Assembly (NCBI RefSeq): GCF_024273195.1
Contig: NZ_JAMZCU010000002.1
Span: forward strand, 496,001-560,000
Direction: 5' to 3'
From: Devosia ureilytica
Lineage (GTDB): Bacteria; Pseudomonadota; Alphaproteobacteria; Rhizobiales; Devosiaceae
Length of the DNA stretch: 64,000 nucleotides
The notes under the pieces are model-generated. The model was not told the origin of the DNA. It saw only the letters and a list, made by a program, of their open reading frames with translations, and did no database searches. Made by a program: the position numbers and the translations under genes. Of the stretch, positions 11,027 to 20,014 are shown one piece after another; within the stretch, counting starts at the first letter, position 1, and each line of letters starts with the position of its first letter.

Positions 11027-11329
11027 TCAGCGCTTGCGCACGAACTCGGTGCGCAGGACCAGGCCCTTGATAGCATCGTGCCGGCAATCGATCTCTTCAG
11101 GATTGTCGGTCAGGCGGATCGTTTTGATGACCGTACCCTGCTTGAGGGTCTGTCCAGCGCCCTTGACCTTGAGATCCTTGATGAGAACGACGGAATCGCC
11201 GTCCGCCAGGAGATTGCCGGAGGCGTCGCGCACCTCCCTCGATTGTGCCTGGGCTGCAGCGACCTCAGCGGCCGGACGCCATTCGCCTGTGGTCTCGTCG
11301 TATACGTAGTCATCATCGGAACTGGTCAT
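11027..11329 (-). CDS. PhnA/YjdM-type small protein
   Basis: This 100-residue protein has a C-terminal PhnA domain (DGDSVVLIKDLKVKGAGQTLKQG followed by GTVIKTIRLTD and DAIKGLVLRTEFVRK), an SH3-like barrel. The family was named for alkylphosphonate uptake, but its function is unproven. The N-terminal zinc ribbon of E. coli YjdM is absent and replaced by an acidic YVYDETTGEWRPAAE segment. The ATG at 11329 is preceded by AGGGAG. It is convergent with gyrB. Confidence 0.8.
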   Translation of the reverse strand: MTSSDDDYVYDETTGEWRPAAEVAAAQAQSREVRDASGNLLADGDSVVLIKDLKVKGAGQTLKQGTVIKTIRLTDNPEEIDCRHDAIKGLVLRTEFVRKR

Positions 11330-11485
11330 GATCTCCCTATGGCAGGTGGCGGCAAGCTTGCCAAGTCCTGCCAACGGACGGCCATTGTTCACCCCTGCCT
11401 ATCAAACCGTTCCGACCGGCCGGCTTGTGTCTTGCGCCATCACTGACTAGCTATGGCCCGAGCAATCGGGCCCCGTGAGGCAGAC

Positions 11486-12508
11486 ATGAAAAAGATCGGT
11501 TTTCTTTCCTTTGGCCATTGGAGCCCTTCGCCCAACTCAGGGACGCGGACGGCGGGAGACGCGCTCCTGCAGTCCATCGATCTGGCGGTAGCAGCCGAAG
11601 AGCTGGGCGCCGATGGCGCCTATTTCCGCGTGCATCACTTTGCCCGGCAATTGGCCTCGCCTTTTCCCCTGCTGGCAGCCGTCGGCGCGAAAACCAGCAA
11701 GATCGAGATCGGCACGGCCGTCATCGATATGCGCTATGAAAATCCGCTCTACATGGCCGAGGATGCCGGCGCTGCCGATCTGATCTCCGAGGGGCGCTTG
11801 CAGCTTGGCATCTCGCGCGGCTCACCCGAGCAGGTGGTCGATGGCTGGCGCTACTTTGGCTATGAGCCGGCCCAAGGCCAGACCGACGCCGACATGGCCC
11901 GCCTCAATGCCGAGATCTTTCTCAAGGCCCTCACCGGCCAGGGCTTCGCCCAGCCCAATCCGCGGCCCATGTTCCCCAATCCGCCCGGCATGCTGCGGCT
12001 CGAGCCGCACTCCGAGGGTCTGCTCGAGCGCATCTGGTGGGGAGCGGCCAGCGACGCCACGGCAGTATGGGCGGCGCAACTGGGCCTCAACCTGCAAAGC
12101 TCGACGCTCAAATTCGATGAAAGCGGCAAGCCGTTCCACATCCAGCAGGCCGAACAGATCCGCGCCTATCGCGCGGCCTGGAAAGAGGCTGGCCACAACC
12201 GCGAGCCGCGCGTCTCGGTCAGTCGCTCGATCTTTGCGCTCGTCAATGACCAGGACCGCATGTATTTCGGCACTGGCCGACCCGAGCAAGACCAGTTTGG
12301 CTATATCGAGCCGGAAAAGCGCGCTGTGTTCGGACGCGGTTACACTGCCGAGCCGGACAAGCTGATCGAGCAACTCAAGCAAGACGAGGCCATTGCCGAG
12401 GCCGATACGCTTTTGCTGACCGTTCCCAACCAATTGGGCGTCGCTTACAATGCCCATGTCATCGAAGCCATTCTCACCCACGTCGCGCCGGGTCTCGGCT
12501 GGCGCTAA
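11486..12508 (+). CDS. Luciferase-like flavin-dependent oxidoreductase
   Basis: This 340-residue protein of the bacterial luciferase/LLM superfamily is predicted to use FMNH2. It shows the family layout: an N-terminal beta strand (KKIGFLSFGHW), AAEELGADGAYFRVHHF, the KIEIGTAVIDMRYENPL motif, and SEGRLQLGISRGSPEQVV with the glycine-rich turn. The ATG at 11486 follows GTGAGG. The substrate cannot be told from sequence, and no flavin reductase gene is adjacent. Its last 4 nt overlap the convergent next gene. Confidence 0.82.
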   Translation: MKKIGFLSFGHWSPSPNSGTRTAGDALLQSIDLAVAAEELGADGAYFRVHHFARQLASPFPLLAAVGAKTSKIEIGTAVIDMRYENPLYMAEDAGAADLISEGRLQLGISRGSPEQVVDGWRYFGYEPAQGQTDADMARLNAEIFLKALTGQGFAQPNPRPMFPNPPGMLRLEPHSEGLLERIWWGAASDATAVWAAQLGLNLQSSTLKFDESGKPFHIQQAEQIRAYRAAWKEAGHNREPRVSVSRSIFALVNDQDRMYFGTGRPEQDQFGYIEPEKRAVFGRGYTAEPDKLIEQLKQDEAIAEADTLLLTVPNQLGVAYNAHVIEAILTHVAPGLGWR

Positions 12509-13032
12509 GGCAGGGCAAATCCCGAGCGGTCGCACTGATTGGCCCGCCAATAGCGTTCGACGCCGGTAAAGCTGCCGGTCGCCGCGTATTCCACGGCAGA
12601 TGCGAAGGCCATGGCGCCGCACTCATCCGCGCCGGCCACCACATGCACCATTTCATGCAGCACCGTCAGGCGGCGCAGCGTCGGTGAGCCATGGGTGGAG
12701 AATTCCGGGCAGAATGTCATCTCGATGTGCCCCTCCTGGGGTGGAATGCGCATGAAGGCGGCATAATTCGCACAGGAGCCATTCGCCGACGTCTGCTCGG
12801 TGATGCTCAGGGTAATGTCGCGGCCCCAATAGCCGGAGTTGAATTGCCCCAGAGTCAGCGCATCCCGGAAGGCGCCAATGTCGACGCCTTGATGAACGGA
12901 CGAAAGCCGCGGAGCGGCCCGTTCAAACAGGGCAATGGCGTCGTTGAACGCATTGTTGATGGCGTCGGCGCGCGATTGGGGCGCCGAAACAAGCAAGATA
13001 GTGAGTGCGACGGCAATGGACAGCGGATGCAT
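12505..13032 (-). CDS. Exported HExxH putative metallopeptidase, unknown family
   Basis: This 175-residue protein has a signal peptide (MHPLSIAVALTILLVSAPQSRA). A zinc-peptidase signature LHEMVHVVAGADE occurs at about residues 125-137 (His126, Glu127, His130), and a downstream ECGAMAFASAVEYA could give a third ligand. Six cysteines in the mature part suggest disulphides. I do not recognise the family. An in-frame ATG at 13053 would add 7 residues. The 3' end overlaps the convergent oxidoreductase gene by 4 nt. Confidence 0.7.
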   Translation of the reverse strand: MHPLSIAVALTILLVSAPQSRADAINNAFNDAIALFERAAPRLSSVHQGVDIGAFRDALTLGQFNSGYWGRDITLSITEQTSANGSCANYAAFMRIPPQEGHIEMTFCPEFSTHGSPTLRRLTVLHEMVHVVAGADECGAMAFASAVEYAATGSFTGVERYWRANQCDRSGFALP

Positions 13033-13284
13033 CTGGCGGTGATTGCCTTCCATTGTGGCCGGGAGATGACCTGTGGTGGTTGCGCCACAATGCCGGCCCA
13101 GAACGCTACAGTCCCTTAAACCGGCCACATTTCGCGCGGAAAAGCGTATCCATGTGCTGCTGGAGCCAGCGAGAGACGGTTCGGTCATCAAGGATCGCGT
13201 CTTAACCTCTTGCTTACCAATTGTTTCCCTTGCGGAACGAACAGGGTAGAAGCAGCTGATCCTTGTCTTTGCTAGGTTTGCCTG

Positions 13285-15954
13285 ATGGATTTTCGCATAT
13301 CGGCTGATGACCGTGTTGGCGCCCCCAATAGACGCCAGAACAAGCCTCAGGCCCGTCCTGCGGCCAAGGGGCAGCGCGTCGAGCCGGTCATGGGACAATC
13401 CATGGCCTTTTCGGTCGATGCCGAGCGTCCCTCGGGTTCCGGCAATGGCGGCGGTGGCAAGCCACCCAAGGGTTCCAGAAAGCCGCCGCGCAAGGGGAAG
13501 GCCCAACCGGCCCGCCAGCGCAGGAAAAGCCGTTCCGGCGGTCTGCTCATGGGGCTCCTCTGGTGGGGCTTTGTTGCCTGCCTCTGGGGCGGCATCATCG
13601 GCATTGGCATCATCGTCTACTATGGCGCCCAGCTGCCCGCGTCCAACACCTGGGCCATTCCCGAGCGTCCGCCCAATATCCGCATTCTGGCAGCCGACGG
13701 GAGCCTGATTTCCAATCGAGGCCAGACCGGCGGCGAAGCCGTGACCTTCCGCGAGCTGCCCCAATATGTGCCGGCAGCCTTCATCGCTTCGGAAGACCGG
13801 CGCTTCATGAGCCATTTCGGCGTTGATCCCATCGGCCTTTTGTCGGTGGCAATCGAATCCGTACAGGCGCGCGAAGTGACGCGCGGCGCCTCGACGCTGA
13901 CCCAGCAGGTCGCCAAGAACCTCTTCCTCACCCCCGACCAGACCCTTGGGCGTAAGGTGCAGGAAGCCATCCTGGCCGTCTGGCTCGAACAGAATTTCAC
14001 CAAGGAAGAGATCCTCGAACTCTATATGAACCGCGTCTATTTCGGCGCCGGGGCCTATGGCATCGAGGCCGCGGCGCAGACATATTTCGGCGTTTCGGCG
14101 CGTAATCTGTCGCTAGGCCAGGCGGCCATGCTGGTGGGTATCCTGCCGGCACCCTCGGCCTATAACCCCAAGACCAATCCTGACGTTGCCAAGGATCGTC
14201 AGCGCCTTGTGCTTAATGCCATGGCGCAGGAAGGCTATATTTCCGCCGAAGAAGCCAATGCGGCCCGCATCAACCCGGACCAGACCATCCGCACCGTGGT
14301 GGCGGGCTCGGAATCCTATGTGGCCGACTGGGTCGAAAGCCTGATGACCGCGTATATCGGTGAGATCGATGGCGACGTGGTGGTGCAGACCACCATCGAC
14401 TTCAAGATGCAGAAGGACGCCGAGTTCATCGTCAAGGAGCAGGTGGCGGCCGAAGGCCCGAAGCGCGGCTTCACCCAGGGCGCGCTGGTGGCCATGGATA
14501 TCGACGGCACTGTCCGCGCCATGGTGGGCGGCGTTGACTATCAGGCCAGCCAGTACAATCGTGCCGTTACGGCGCGGCGCCAGCCCGGCTCGACGTTCAA
14601 GCCCTTCGTCTATCTGGCGGCCATGGAAAAGGGCTATACGCCCGACACATTGGCCGAAGACGCCCAGTTTGACTACAATGGCTGGAGCCCGCGCAATGCC
14701 TCGGGCAAATACGCCGGCACGGTGACTTTGCGGCAGGGCCTTGCCTATTCGCTCAATACCATTGCCGCTCGCCTCGCCATTGATGTGACCCCCGAAAAGG
14801 TGGTGGAAGTGGCCATGCGCATGGGCATCTCCTCCGGCCTGACCCCGGTGCCGTCCATCGCCCTGGGCACCCAGGAAGTGAACCTTCTCGAATTGACCAG
14901 CGCCTATGCCCCCTTCGCCAATGGCGGCAACGGCGTCATCCCCAATGTCATCACCCGCATCTCCGATGTCGAAGGCAATGTGCTCTATGAAGCCTCCAAT
15001 GCCGGCCCGGGCCGGGTGATCGACCCCAATGTGCTCGCCGAGATGAACGACATGCTCAAGACCGCCGTCGAGGTGGGCACGGGCCGTGGCGCCAATCTGG
15101 GGGGCTGGGATTTTGGCGGCAAGACCGGCACCAGCCAGAACGCCCGCGATGCGCTGTTCGTTGGCTACACATCGGCCATGGTCACGGGCGTCTGGCTGGG
15201 CAATGACAATGACACCAAGACGACCCTGTCGGGTGGCAATGTGCCGGCGACAATCTGGTCCGAGTTCATGACCAAGGCGCATGAAGGCCGCTCACCGGCG
15301 CCCATTCCCGGCGGTTCGTATGCCGGCCAGCTAATCGCCCAGCAGATGATCGACCCCAATACCGGCATGCCCCTGATCGATCCCGCGACGGGGCAGCCGC
15401 AGGTGCAATATGTCGACGGTGGTACCGGCCAGCCGGTGCAGACCATGACCGATCCATCCACCGGGCAGGTCTTCGCCATCGACCCTGCCACCGGCGCGCC
15501 TATCGAGGGACTGACGCCTGCCGGCGGCCAGGGGATCAATCCGCCCATCCAGACCGGCACCATGATCGATCCGGCCACCGGCCTGCCGGTTGAGGGCGGG
15601 ATTGATCCGACGACGGGACAGCCGATCCAGCAGATCGATCCCAACACCGGTCTGCCCATCGAATCCGGCCAGATCATCCAATATGACGGCAATGGCCAGG
15701 CCATCGATCCGGTCACCGGCTTCCCGCTGCAGCAGCCGACCAACGGCTTTGGTGCGGCACCCATCGATCCTGAAACGGGCCTGCCGATGACCCTGATCGT
15801 CGATCCGGCTACCGGCCAGCAGGTCTGGGTCCCCAGCGCCCCGACGCAGAACGGCGCCCAGGTCGTGCCGCCCGGCCAACTGCAACAGGAACAGCCGGTC
15901 TATCAGGAGGAGCGTTCCCAACGCACACTGATGGACTTGATCTTCGGGAACTAG
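13285..15954 (+). CDS. Class A penicillin-binding protein with DPxTG-repeat tail
   Basis: This 889-residue bifunctional peptidoglycan synthase (PBP1A family) is anchored in the inner membrane. It has a basic Gly/Pro/Lys-rich cytoplasmic N-terminus (about 85 residues), a membrane helix (LLWWGFVACLWGGIIGIGII), then glycosyltransferase motifs ASEDRRFMSHFG (about 170) and GASTLTQQVAKNLFL. The transpeptidase has GSTFKP (catalytic Ser about 436), SLN and KTGTSQNARD. An acidic Gly/Pro-rich tail (about 690-845) carries ten DPxTG copies, which is unusual. It stands alone and ends at a strong terminator. Confidence 0.93.
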   Translation: MDFRISADDRVGAPNRRQNKPQARPAAKGQRVEPVMGQSMAFSVDAERPSGSGNGGGGKPPKGSRKPPRKGKAQPARQRRKSRSGGLLMGLLWWGFVACLWGGIIGIGIIVYYGAQLPASNTWAIPERPPNIRILAADGSLISNRGQTGGEAVTFRELPQYVPAAFIASEDRRFMSHFGVDPIGLLSVAIESVQAREVTRGASTLTQQVAKNLFLTPDQTLGRKVQEAILAVWLEQNFTKEEILELYMNRVYFGAGAYGIEAAAQTYFGVSARNLSLGQAAMLVGILPAPSAYNPKTNPDVAKDRQRLVLNAMAQEGYISAEEANAARINPDQTIRTVVAGSESYVADWVESLMTAYIGEIDGDVVVQTTIDFKMQKDAEFIVKEQVAAEGPKRGFTQGALVAMDIDGTVRAMVGGVDYQASQYNRAVTARRQPGSTFKPFVYLAAMEKGYTPDTLAEDAQFDYNGWSPRNASGKYAGTVTLRQGLAYSLNTIAARLAIDVTPEKVVEVAMRMGISSGLTPVPSIALGTQEVNLLELTSAYAPFANGGNGVIPNVITRISDVEGNVLYEASNAGPGRVIDPNVLAEMNDMLKTAVEVGTGRGANLGGWDFGGKTGTSQNARDALFVGYTSAMVTGVWLGNDNDTKTTLSGGNVPATIWSEFMTKAHEGRSPAPIPGGSYAGQLIAQQMIDPNTGMPLIDPATGQPQVQYVDGGTGQPVQTMTDPSTGQVFAIDPATGAPIEGLTPAGGQGINPPIQTGTMIDPATGLPVEGGIDPTTGQPIQQIDPNTGLPIESGQIIQYDGNGQAIDPVTGFPLQQPTNGFGAAPIDPETGLPMTLIVDPATGQQVWVPSAPTQNGAQVVPPGQLQQEQPVYQEERSQRTLMDLIFGN

Positions 15955-15978
15955 TCTCGACGCTCGGCACCTGTGACA

Positions 15979-16006
15979 AGCCCCGGGATTGCTCCCGGGG
16001 CTTTTT
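15979..16006 (+). terminator. Terminator after the PBP gene
   Basis: AGCCCCGGGA (15979-15988) and TCCCGGGGCT (15993-16002) are perfect 10-bp arms with a TTGC loop, followed by TTTT. It starts 24 nt after the stop codon. It may also act weakly for the convergent L,D-transpeptidase gene. Confidence 0.9.
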
Positions 16007-16033
16007 ACTTCGGCGTGGTATGGACCTTGGTGA

Positions 16034-16720
16034 CTAGACCACCAGGATAGGTGCGCCATTGGGCACCCGGTCATGGAGATCGATGACGTCCTGGAACAAC
16101 AGGCGCACGCAGCCTGACGAAACCGCCTTGCCGATGGAGGCGACATCCATGGTGCCATGGATGCGGTAGAGCGTGTCGCGATTGCCCTGGTGGATGTAAA
16201 GAGCGCGGGCGCCCAGGGCATTGAGCAGGCCCGGTGGCTGGCCATGCCGGTACATTTCAAGTTCGGGCTGCCGCTCGATCATCTCCGCGGGTGGGGTCCA
16301 GACCGGCCACTTGCGCTTGTAGGCAATGTGACCCTCCCCGCTCCAGGCAAAGCCGGCGCGCCCGAGCCCAACGCCATAGCGCATGGCCCGACCACCGGGC
16401 AGCGTCAGATAGAGCACATAATTGGCCGTATCGACCACCACGCTGCCCTCGGGCTCGCCGGTGATATTGTCGACCTCCTGGCGCCAATAGGTCGGGTCGA
16501 GATGGGAAATATCGGCGGCCGGCACCGGATAGGCTTCGTCGGGGCGTGCGGCATATTTGGCCAGCACATCGGCGGGAATCGTCGGGCGCACGGGCTCGGC
16601 GATTGTCGCCACGCGTGACGTGCCCGTGGTGGAGCAACCGGCGAGGGTGAGAGCGCCCAGGCTGGCAAGGCCAGACAGCAGGGCGCGGCGCGACAGGGTC
16701 GCGTCGGTAGCAAAAGACAT
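16034..16720 (-). CDS. L,D-transpeptidase (YkuD fold), lipoprotein/Tat-type signal
   Basis: This 228-residue YkuD-domain enzyme is predicted to make 3-3 peptidoglycan crosslinks or to attach envelope proteins. The catalytic motif IHGTMDVASIGKAVSSGCVR places His at about 188 and Cys at about 204. The N-terminus combines a twin-arginine-like SRRALL with a lipobox LAGC, so it may be a lipoprotein. It is convergent with the class A PBP gene, and both act in wall synthesis. Confidence 0.9.
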   Translation of the reverse strand: MSFATDATLSRRALLSGLASLGALTLAGCSTTGTSRVATIAEPVRPTIPADVLAKYAARPDEAYPVPAADISHLDPTYWRQEVDNITGEPEGSVVVDTANYVLYLTLPGGRAMRYGVGLGRAGFAWSGEGHIAYKRKWPVWTPPAEMIERQPELEMYRHGQPPGLLNALGARALYIHQGNRDTLYRIHGTMDVASIGKAVSSGCVRLLFQDVIDLHDRVPNGAPILVV

Positions 16721-16775
16721 GATTTCATCCTTGGCCCAAAGGGCCTGAGCATTGAGAAACGGGGTTCGGACAGGC

Positions 16776-17114
16776 TCAGGCCGTTATGGGCGGACGTAGC
16801 AGGCGGGCACCGGGATGAGGGCTCAGCACAGGTTGAAGGGCCGGCTCAGGCGCCGCACAGTCTGGCGCCATGGGCAACCTCGCAACGGTAACGCCAATGG
16901 CATTATGCGATCCGCAGGGCATGACAATGCCGGCGCCCAGATCGATCTGGCCGCGTTGGATCTGCACCACGACCGGGATCGCCTGATTTTGCGCATCGAC
17001 ATGGTTCAGCACCACAATCGGGGTCGACACATAGCGATGGGCATGCGCCGTCGTCGCCCCGCCAAGGGCGGCAAAGCCGAAGACGATAGCGATGATGACA
17101 GCGAGGCGATGCAT
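16776..17114 (-). CDS. Small exported protein of unknown function
   Basis: This 112-residue protein has a clear signal peptide (MHRLAVIIAIVFGFAALGG, cleavage after AHA). The mature part has a beta-rich stretch (RYVSTPIVVLNHVDAQNQAI) and a Pro-rich tail. There are only two cysteines and no known motif. It lies 55 nt upstream of the L,D-transpeptidase gene on the same strand, so an envelope role is plausible. The family was not recognised. Confidence 0.6.
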   Translation of the reverse strand: MHRLAVIIAIVFGFAALGGATTAHAHRYVSTPIVVLNHVDAQNQAIPVVVQIQRGQIDLGAGIVMPCGSHNAIGVTVARLPMAPDCAAPEPALQPVLSPHPGARLLRPPITA

Positions 17115-17163
17115 GGTCCTCTGATAGGGTGCCGATTGCGGCAGCATCGCGGCACGCAGCCGG

Positions 17164-17913
17164 CTAGGAGGCCTGCGTCGGCGCCTGCCAGGCCATCAGC
17201 GCGCGACCGTGTGCTTTTAGCCACGCTTTTCCCCGCTCCATGTCGGGCAGGGTGCGCGTTACGGTGGCCCAGAAGGCAGGGGAATGGTTCATCTCGACCA
17301 GATGCGCCACCTCATGGGCGGCGACATAATCGAGGACATGCGGCGGCGCCAGGATCAGCCGCCAATTGTAGTTGATGGTGCCGCTCGAGGAGCACGAGCC
17401 CCAGCGGCTTGACTGGCTCCGCAGCCGCACCTGCCTGACGCTGACGCCCAGCCGCTCGGCATGAAAGGCGCTCTGCGCATTGAGGTCGGCCAGGGCCTCG
17501 GCCTTCAGCCAGTCATAGAGGCGGCGGGGATGATGCGCCGCATCGCCCGGCACGCGCAGCATGGGCCCCTGGTCGGTGACGGCAATTTCGACCCGCCCGC
17601 GCAGCGCGCCGGTTGGCACCACCAGATGCGGCACGCCGCGCAAGGGTATTTCGACGCCCGCCATCAGCCGCTGGGCCTGGGCCGCGCGCGGCAAGCGGGC
17701 TGCCAGCCAATGCCGATGGCGCAAGAGAAACGCCTCGGCATCGGCCCAGCGTGCCTTTTCAGGCAGGGTCAGCAGCGGCCCCGACGCCGGCAGCGACAGG
17801 CGGAAACTGCGGGCGCGCGCCGAAACTTTGACGGCGACGTCAATGCGCACCCCATCAATGTCGAGGGGGGTGGTCTTGGGCGGCGCGGGGCGCTGGCGCA
17901 GGAAGGAGAACAT
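17164..17913 (-). CDS. YgjP/SprT-like zinc metallopeptidase
   Basis: This 249-residue protein of the YgjP (DUF45) family has RWGSCSSSGTINYNWRL (about 170-186), then the zinc motif AAHEVAHLVEMNHS (His200, Glu201, His204) with His210 as likely third ligand. No signal peptide is visible, so it is cytoplasmic. The physiological substrate of the family is not established. It is 49 nt upstream of the small exported protein on the same strand. Confidence 0.85.
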   Translation of the reverse strand: MFSFLRQRPAPPKTTPLDIDGVRIDVAVKVSARARSFRLSLPASGPLLTLPEKARWADAEAFLLRHRHWLAARLPRAAQAQRLMAGVEIPLRGVPHLVVPTGALRGRVEIAVTDQGPMLRVPGDAAHHPRRLYDWLKAEALADLNAQSAFHAERLGVSVRQVRLRSQSSRWGSCSSSGTINYNWRLILAPPHVLDYVAAHEVAHLVEMNHSPAFWATVTRTLPDMERGKAWLKAHGRALMAWQAPTQAS

Positions 17914-18038
17914 GGGTTGCCGCGAGGAATCAGGTGTTCAAAGTCTAGCTCGTGCTGACGCATATCAACACGAAAAAGGCGCCCCTTGCGGGGCGCCAGT
18001 TTGCCGTTGGAGGCAGGGAAGGTCGGACGGGGCGGCGG

Positions 18039-18506
18039 TCACTGACCGTTGTTATTGTCGCCCCAATTGTTCTGGTCGGGATTGGGCTTGTCGCCATAAC
18101 CCTGGCGGTTGCCGCGATGCTCGCCCATGAAGCGGTCGAATTCTTCGCGGTCCTTGGCCTTGCGCAGATTGGCCATATATTCGTGGAAGGCGTCGATCTC
18201 GGCGTCGAGGCGCGCGCGTTCCTCTTCAAGGCGCTTGAGCTGCTCGCTGCGATATTCGTCGAAGGCGGCATTGCCCGAGCTGGTGAAGTCGGAACGGCTA
18301 AAGCCGTGATGCTTGTGATTGTTGCGCATATAGCCGCATCCCTTGTTCCAATAGGCCTGGGCCTTGTCGGCGGAGCCGCCGAACTTTTCGCCCCAGATGA
18401 TATAGGCAAGCATGGCCAGGCCGAGCGGCCAGAAGATGATAAAGCCAAGGACCATGAGGCCGATGGTCAGCGGCGACCATTGTGGTTTGATGATTGCAGT
18501 GTTCAT
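18039..18506 (-). CDS. DUF2852-type membrane protein
   Basis: This 155-residue protein has one long hydrophobic segment (LTIGLMVLGFIIFWPLGLAML, about 12-32), a short basic/aromatic stretch, a charged helical region (EYRSEQLKRLEEERARLDAEI) likely to form a coiled coil, and an Asn/Gly-rich tail. This matches DUF2852 proteins of Rhizobiales, whose function is unknown. The ATG at 18506 is preceded by GGGAGA; longer in-frame starts lack a ribosome-binding site. Confidence 0.72.
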   Translation of the reverse strand: MNTAIIKPQWSPLTIGLMVLGFIIFWPLGLAMLAYIIWGEKFGGSADKAQAYWNKGCGYMRNNHKHHGFSRSDFTSSGNAAFDEYRSEQLKRLEEERARLDAEIDAFHEYMANLRKAKDREEFDRFMGEHRGNRQGYGDKPNPDQNNWGDNNNGQ

Positions 18507-18655
18507 GTCGTTAGTCTCCCAGTCACGATGAGATAGAAGTGGTCCGGCTGGAGGCAGGATCAAGCATGTGCCTGTCGATTTTTTGTGCTTGAAATCATCG
18601 CCTGGCCTTCCTATGCGCCACAATTGTTCTCACCCGACCCGCCCCGGAGGCCGGT

Positions 18656-19963
18656 ATGACCGACCAGACCACGCCCAGCCTGCCCCTGCCATCGAGCTGG
18701 CGACCGCTGCGCCTGCAAACGCTGGTCAATCTGCGCTGGCTGGCCGTAATCGGTCAGACCCTGGGTGTGCTCTTCGTCAACTGGGGGCTGGGCTTCCCGC
18801 TGCCGCTGGTCGAGTGCCTGCTGTTGATCGGCCTTTCCGCGGCGCTCAATGTCGGGCTGGTGCTGCGCCTGGGCCCCCATTATCGCCTCTCGGCACGCAT
18901 TGCCGCGCTGCAACTGGCCTTCGATCTCTGCCAGCTCGGCGGCCTGCTGGCCCTGACCGGAGGCCTGCATAACCCGTTTTCCCTGCTGCTGTTGGCACCG
19001 GTTTCGGTGTCGGCAACCTCGCTGCCCCAGCGCCAGGCCTTTCTGGTGGCATTGCTTGCGGCGACCATTGCCTCGCTGCTGGCGGTGGTGCACATGCCCC
19101 TCCCCTGGGAAGTAGGCCAGCAGATCGTGTTCAATCGCATCTATGTCATTGGCATCTGGGTCTCGATCATCTGCGGCGTGGTGTTCATCTCCGCCTACAC
19201 CAATCGCGTGGCGCATGACGCGCGCCAGATCGCCGATGCGCTGGCCGCCACCGAGCTGGCGCTGTCGCGGCGCGAACAGCTCTCGGCACTGGACGGGCTG
19301 GCAGCCGCCGCGGCCCATGAGCTGGGCACGCCGCTCTCGACCATTGCGCTGGCTGCCAAAGAAATGCGCGACGAGGTGGAACAGAACAGCCCGCTGGCCG
19401 AGGATGTGGAACTGATCATCGCCCAGGTCGCTCGCTGCCGGGCGATCCTGGCCAAGCTGCGCAACCTGGGCAATGAACCGGCGGATCTTTTTGCCGAAGC
19501 GCCGCTCCCCGATATTCTCGACGAGGTGGCCCGGCCCCATGAGGGGCGCGGCAAGGTCATCCTGTTTTATTCCGAAGATACCACTGGCCCCATTCCGGTG
19601 TTTCCGCGCAGCGTTGGTCTGCTCTATGGGCTGGGGAACCTGATTGAGAACGCCACCGATTTTGCTGCCCAGACGGTACGGATCGAAAGCCGCTGGGACC
19701 AGCACAGCATTCATGTCGCCATTATTGATGACGGCAAGGGCTTTGCGCCCGAGCTGATCGCGCGGCTGGGCGAACCCTATCTCACCAGCCGCCCGCGCGA
19801 TCCCGCGGGCAGCGATGCGCACCAACCCGGCGGGCTTGGCCTGGGCATTTTCATCGCCAAGACGCTGCTCGAGCGGACCGGGGCGAAGCTGACCTTTGAC
19901 AATGACCAGGCCAATGGCCACGCCAGGGTGCGCATCACCTGGCCACGCAGCACACTGGCGTGA
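18656..19963 (+). CDS. regB: Redox-sensing histidine kinase RegB/ActS/PrrB
   Basis: This 435-residue membrane kinase has about six N-terminal hydrophobic segments with the quinone-site motif GGLHNPF (102-108). The H-box is AAHELGTPLSTI (His221), followed by a cysteine in ARCRAIL (Cys261). The His-Cys distance of 40 equals that in Rhodobacter capsulatus RegB (His225/Cys265), where the Cys senses redox. N and G boxes (NLIENATDFA, GLGLGIFIAK) complete the ATPase. The ATG follows CCGGAGG. It pairs with the regulator gene 51 nt downstream. Confidence 0.93.
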   Translation: MTDQTTPSLPLPSSWRPLRLQTLVNLRWLAVIGQTLGVLFVNWGLGFPLPLVECLLLIGLSAALNVGLVLRLGPHYRLSARIAALQLAFDLCQLGGLLALTGGLHNPFSLLLLAPVSVSATSLPQRQAFLVALLAATIASLLAVVHMPLPWEVGQQIVFNRIYVIGIWVSIICGVVFISAYTNRVAHDARQIADALAATELALSRREQLSALDGLAAAAAHELGTPLSTIALAAKEMRDEVEQNSPLAEDVELIIAQVARCRAILAKLRNLGNEPADLFAEAPLPDILDEVARPHEGRGKVILFYSEDTTGPIPVFPRSVGLLYGLGNLIENATDFAAQTVRIESRWDQHSIHVAIIDDGKGFAPELIARLGEPYLTSRPRDPAGSDAHQPGGLGLGIFIAKTLLERTGAKLTFDNDQANGHARVRITWPRSTLA

Positions 19964-20014
19964 TCCGTGCAGATGGTTTTGACGTAACCTGCGCAACAGA
20001 ATATTGGAAATGCC

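Noticed and set aside
14113-15282. A 389-codon minus-strand frame inside the PBP gene.
   Set aside because: It is a shadow of the transpeptidase coding sequence, with no domain and no ribosome-binding site.
15350-15830. A tandem DNA repeat in the PBP gene.
   Set aside because: The repeat is at protein level (DPxTG); the DNA units differ and their spacing is irregular, so it is not annotated as a nucleotide repeat.
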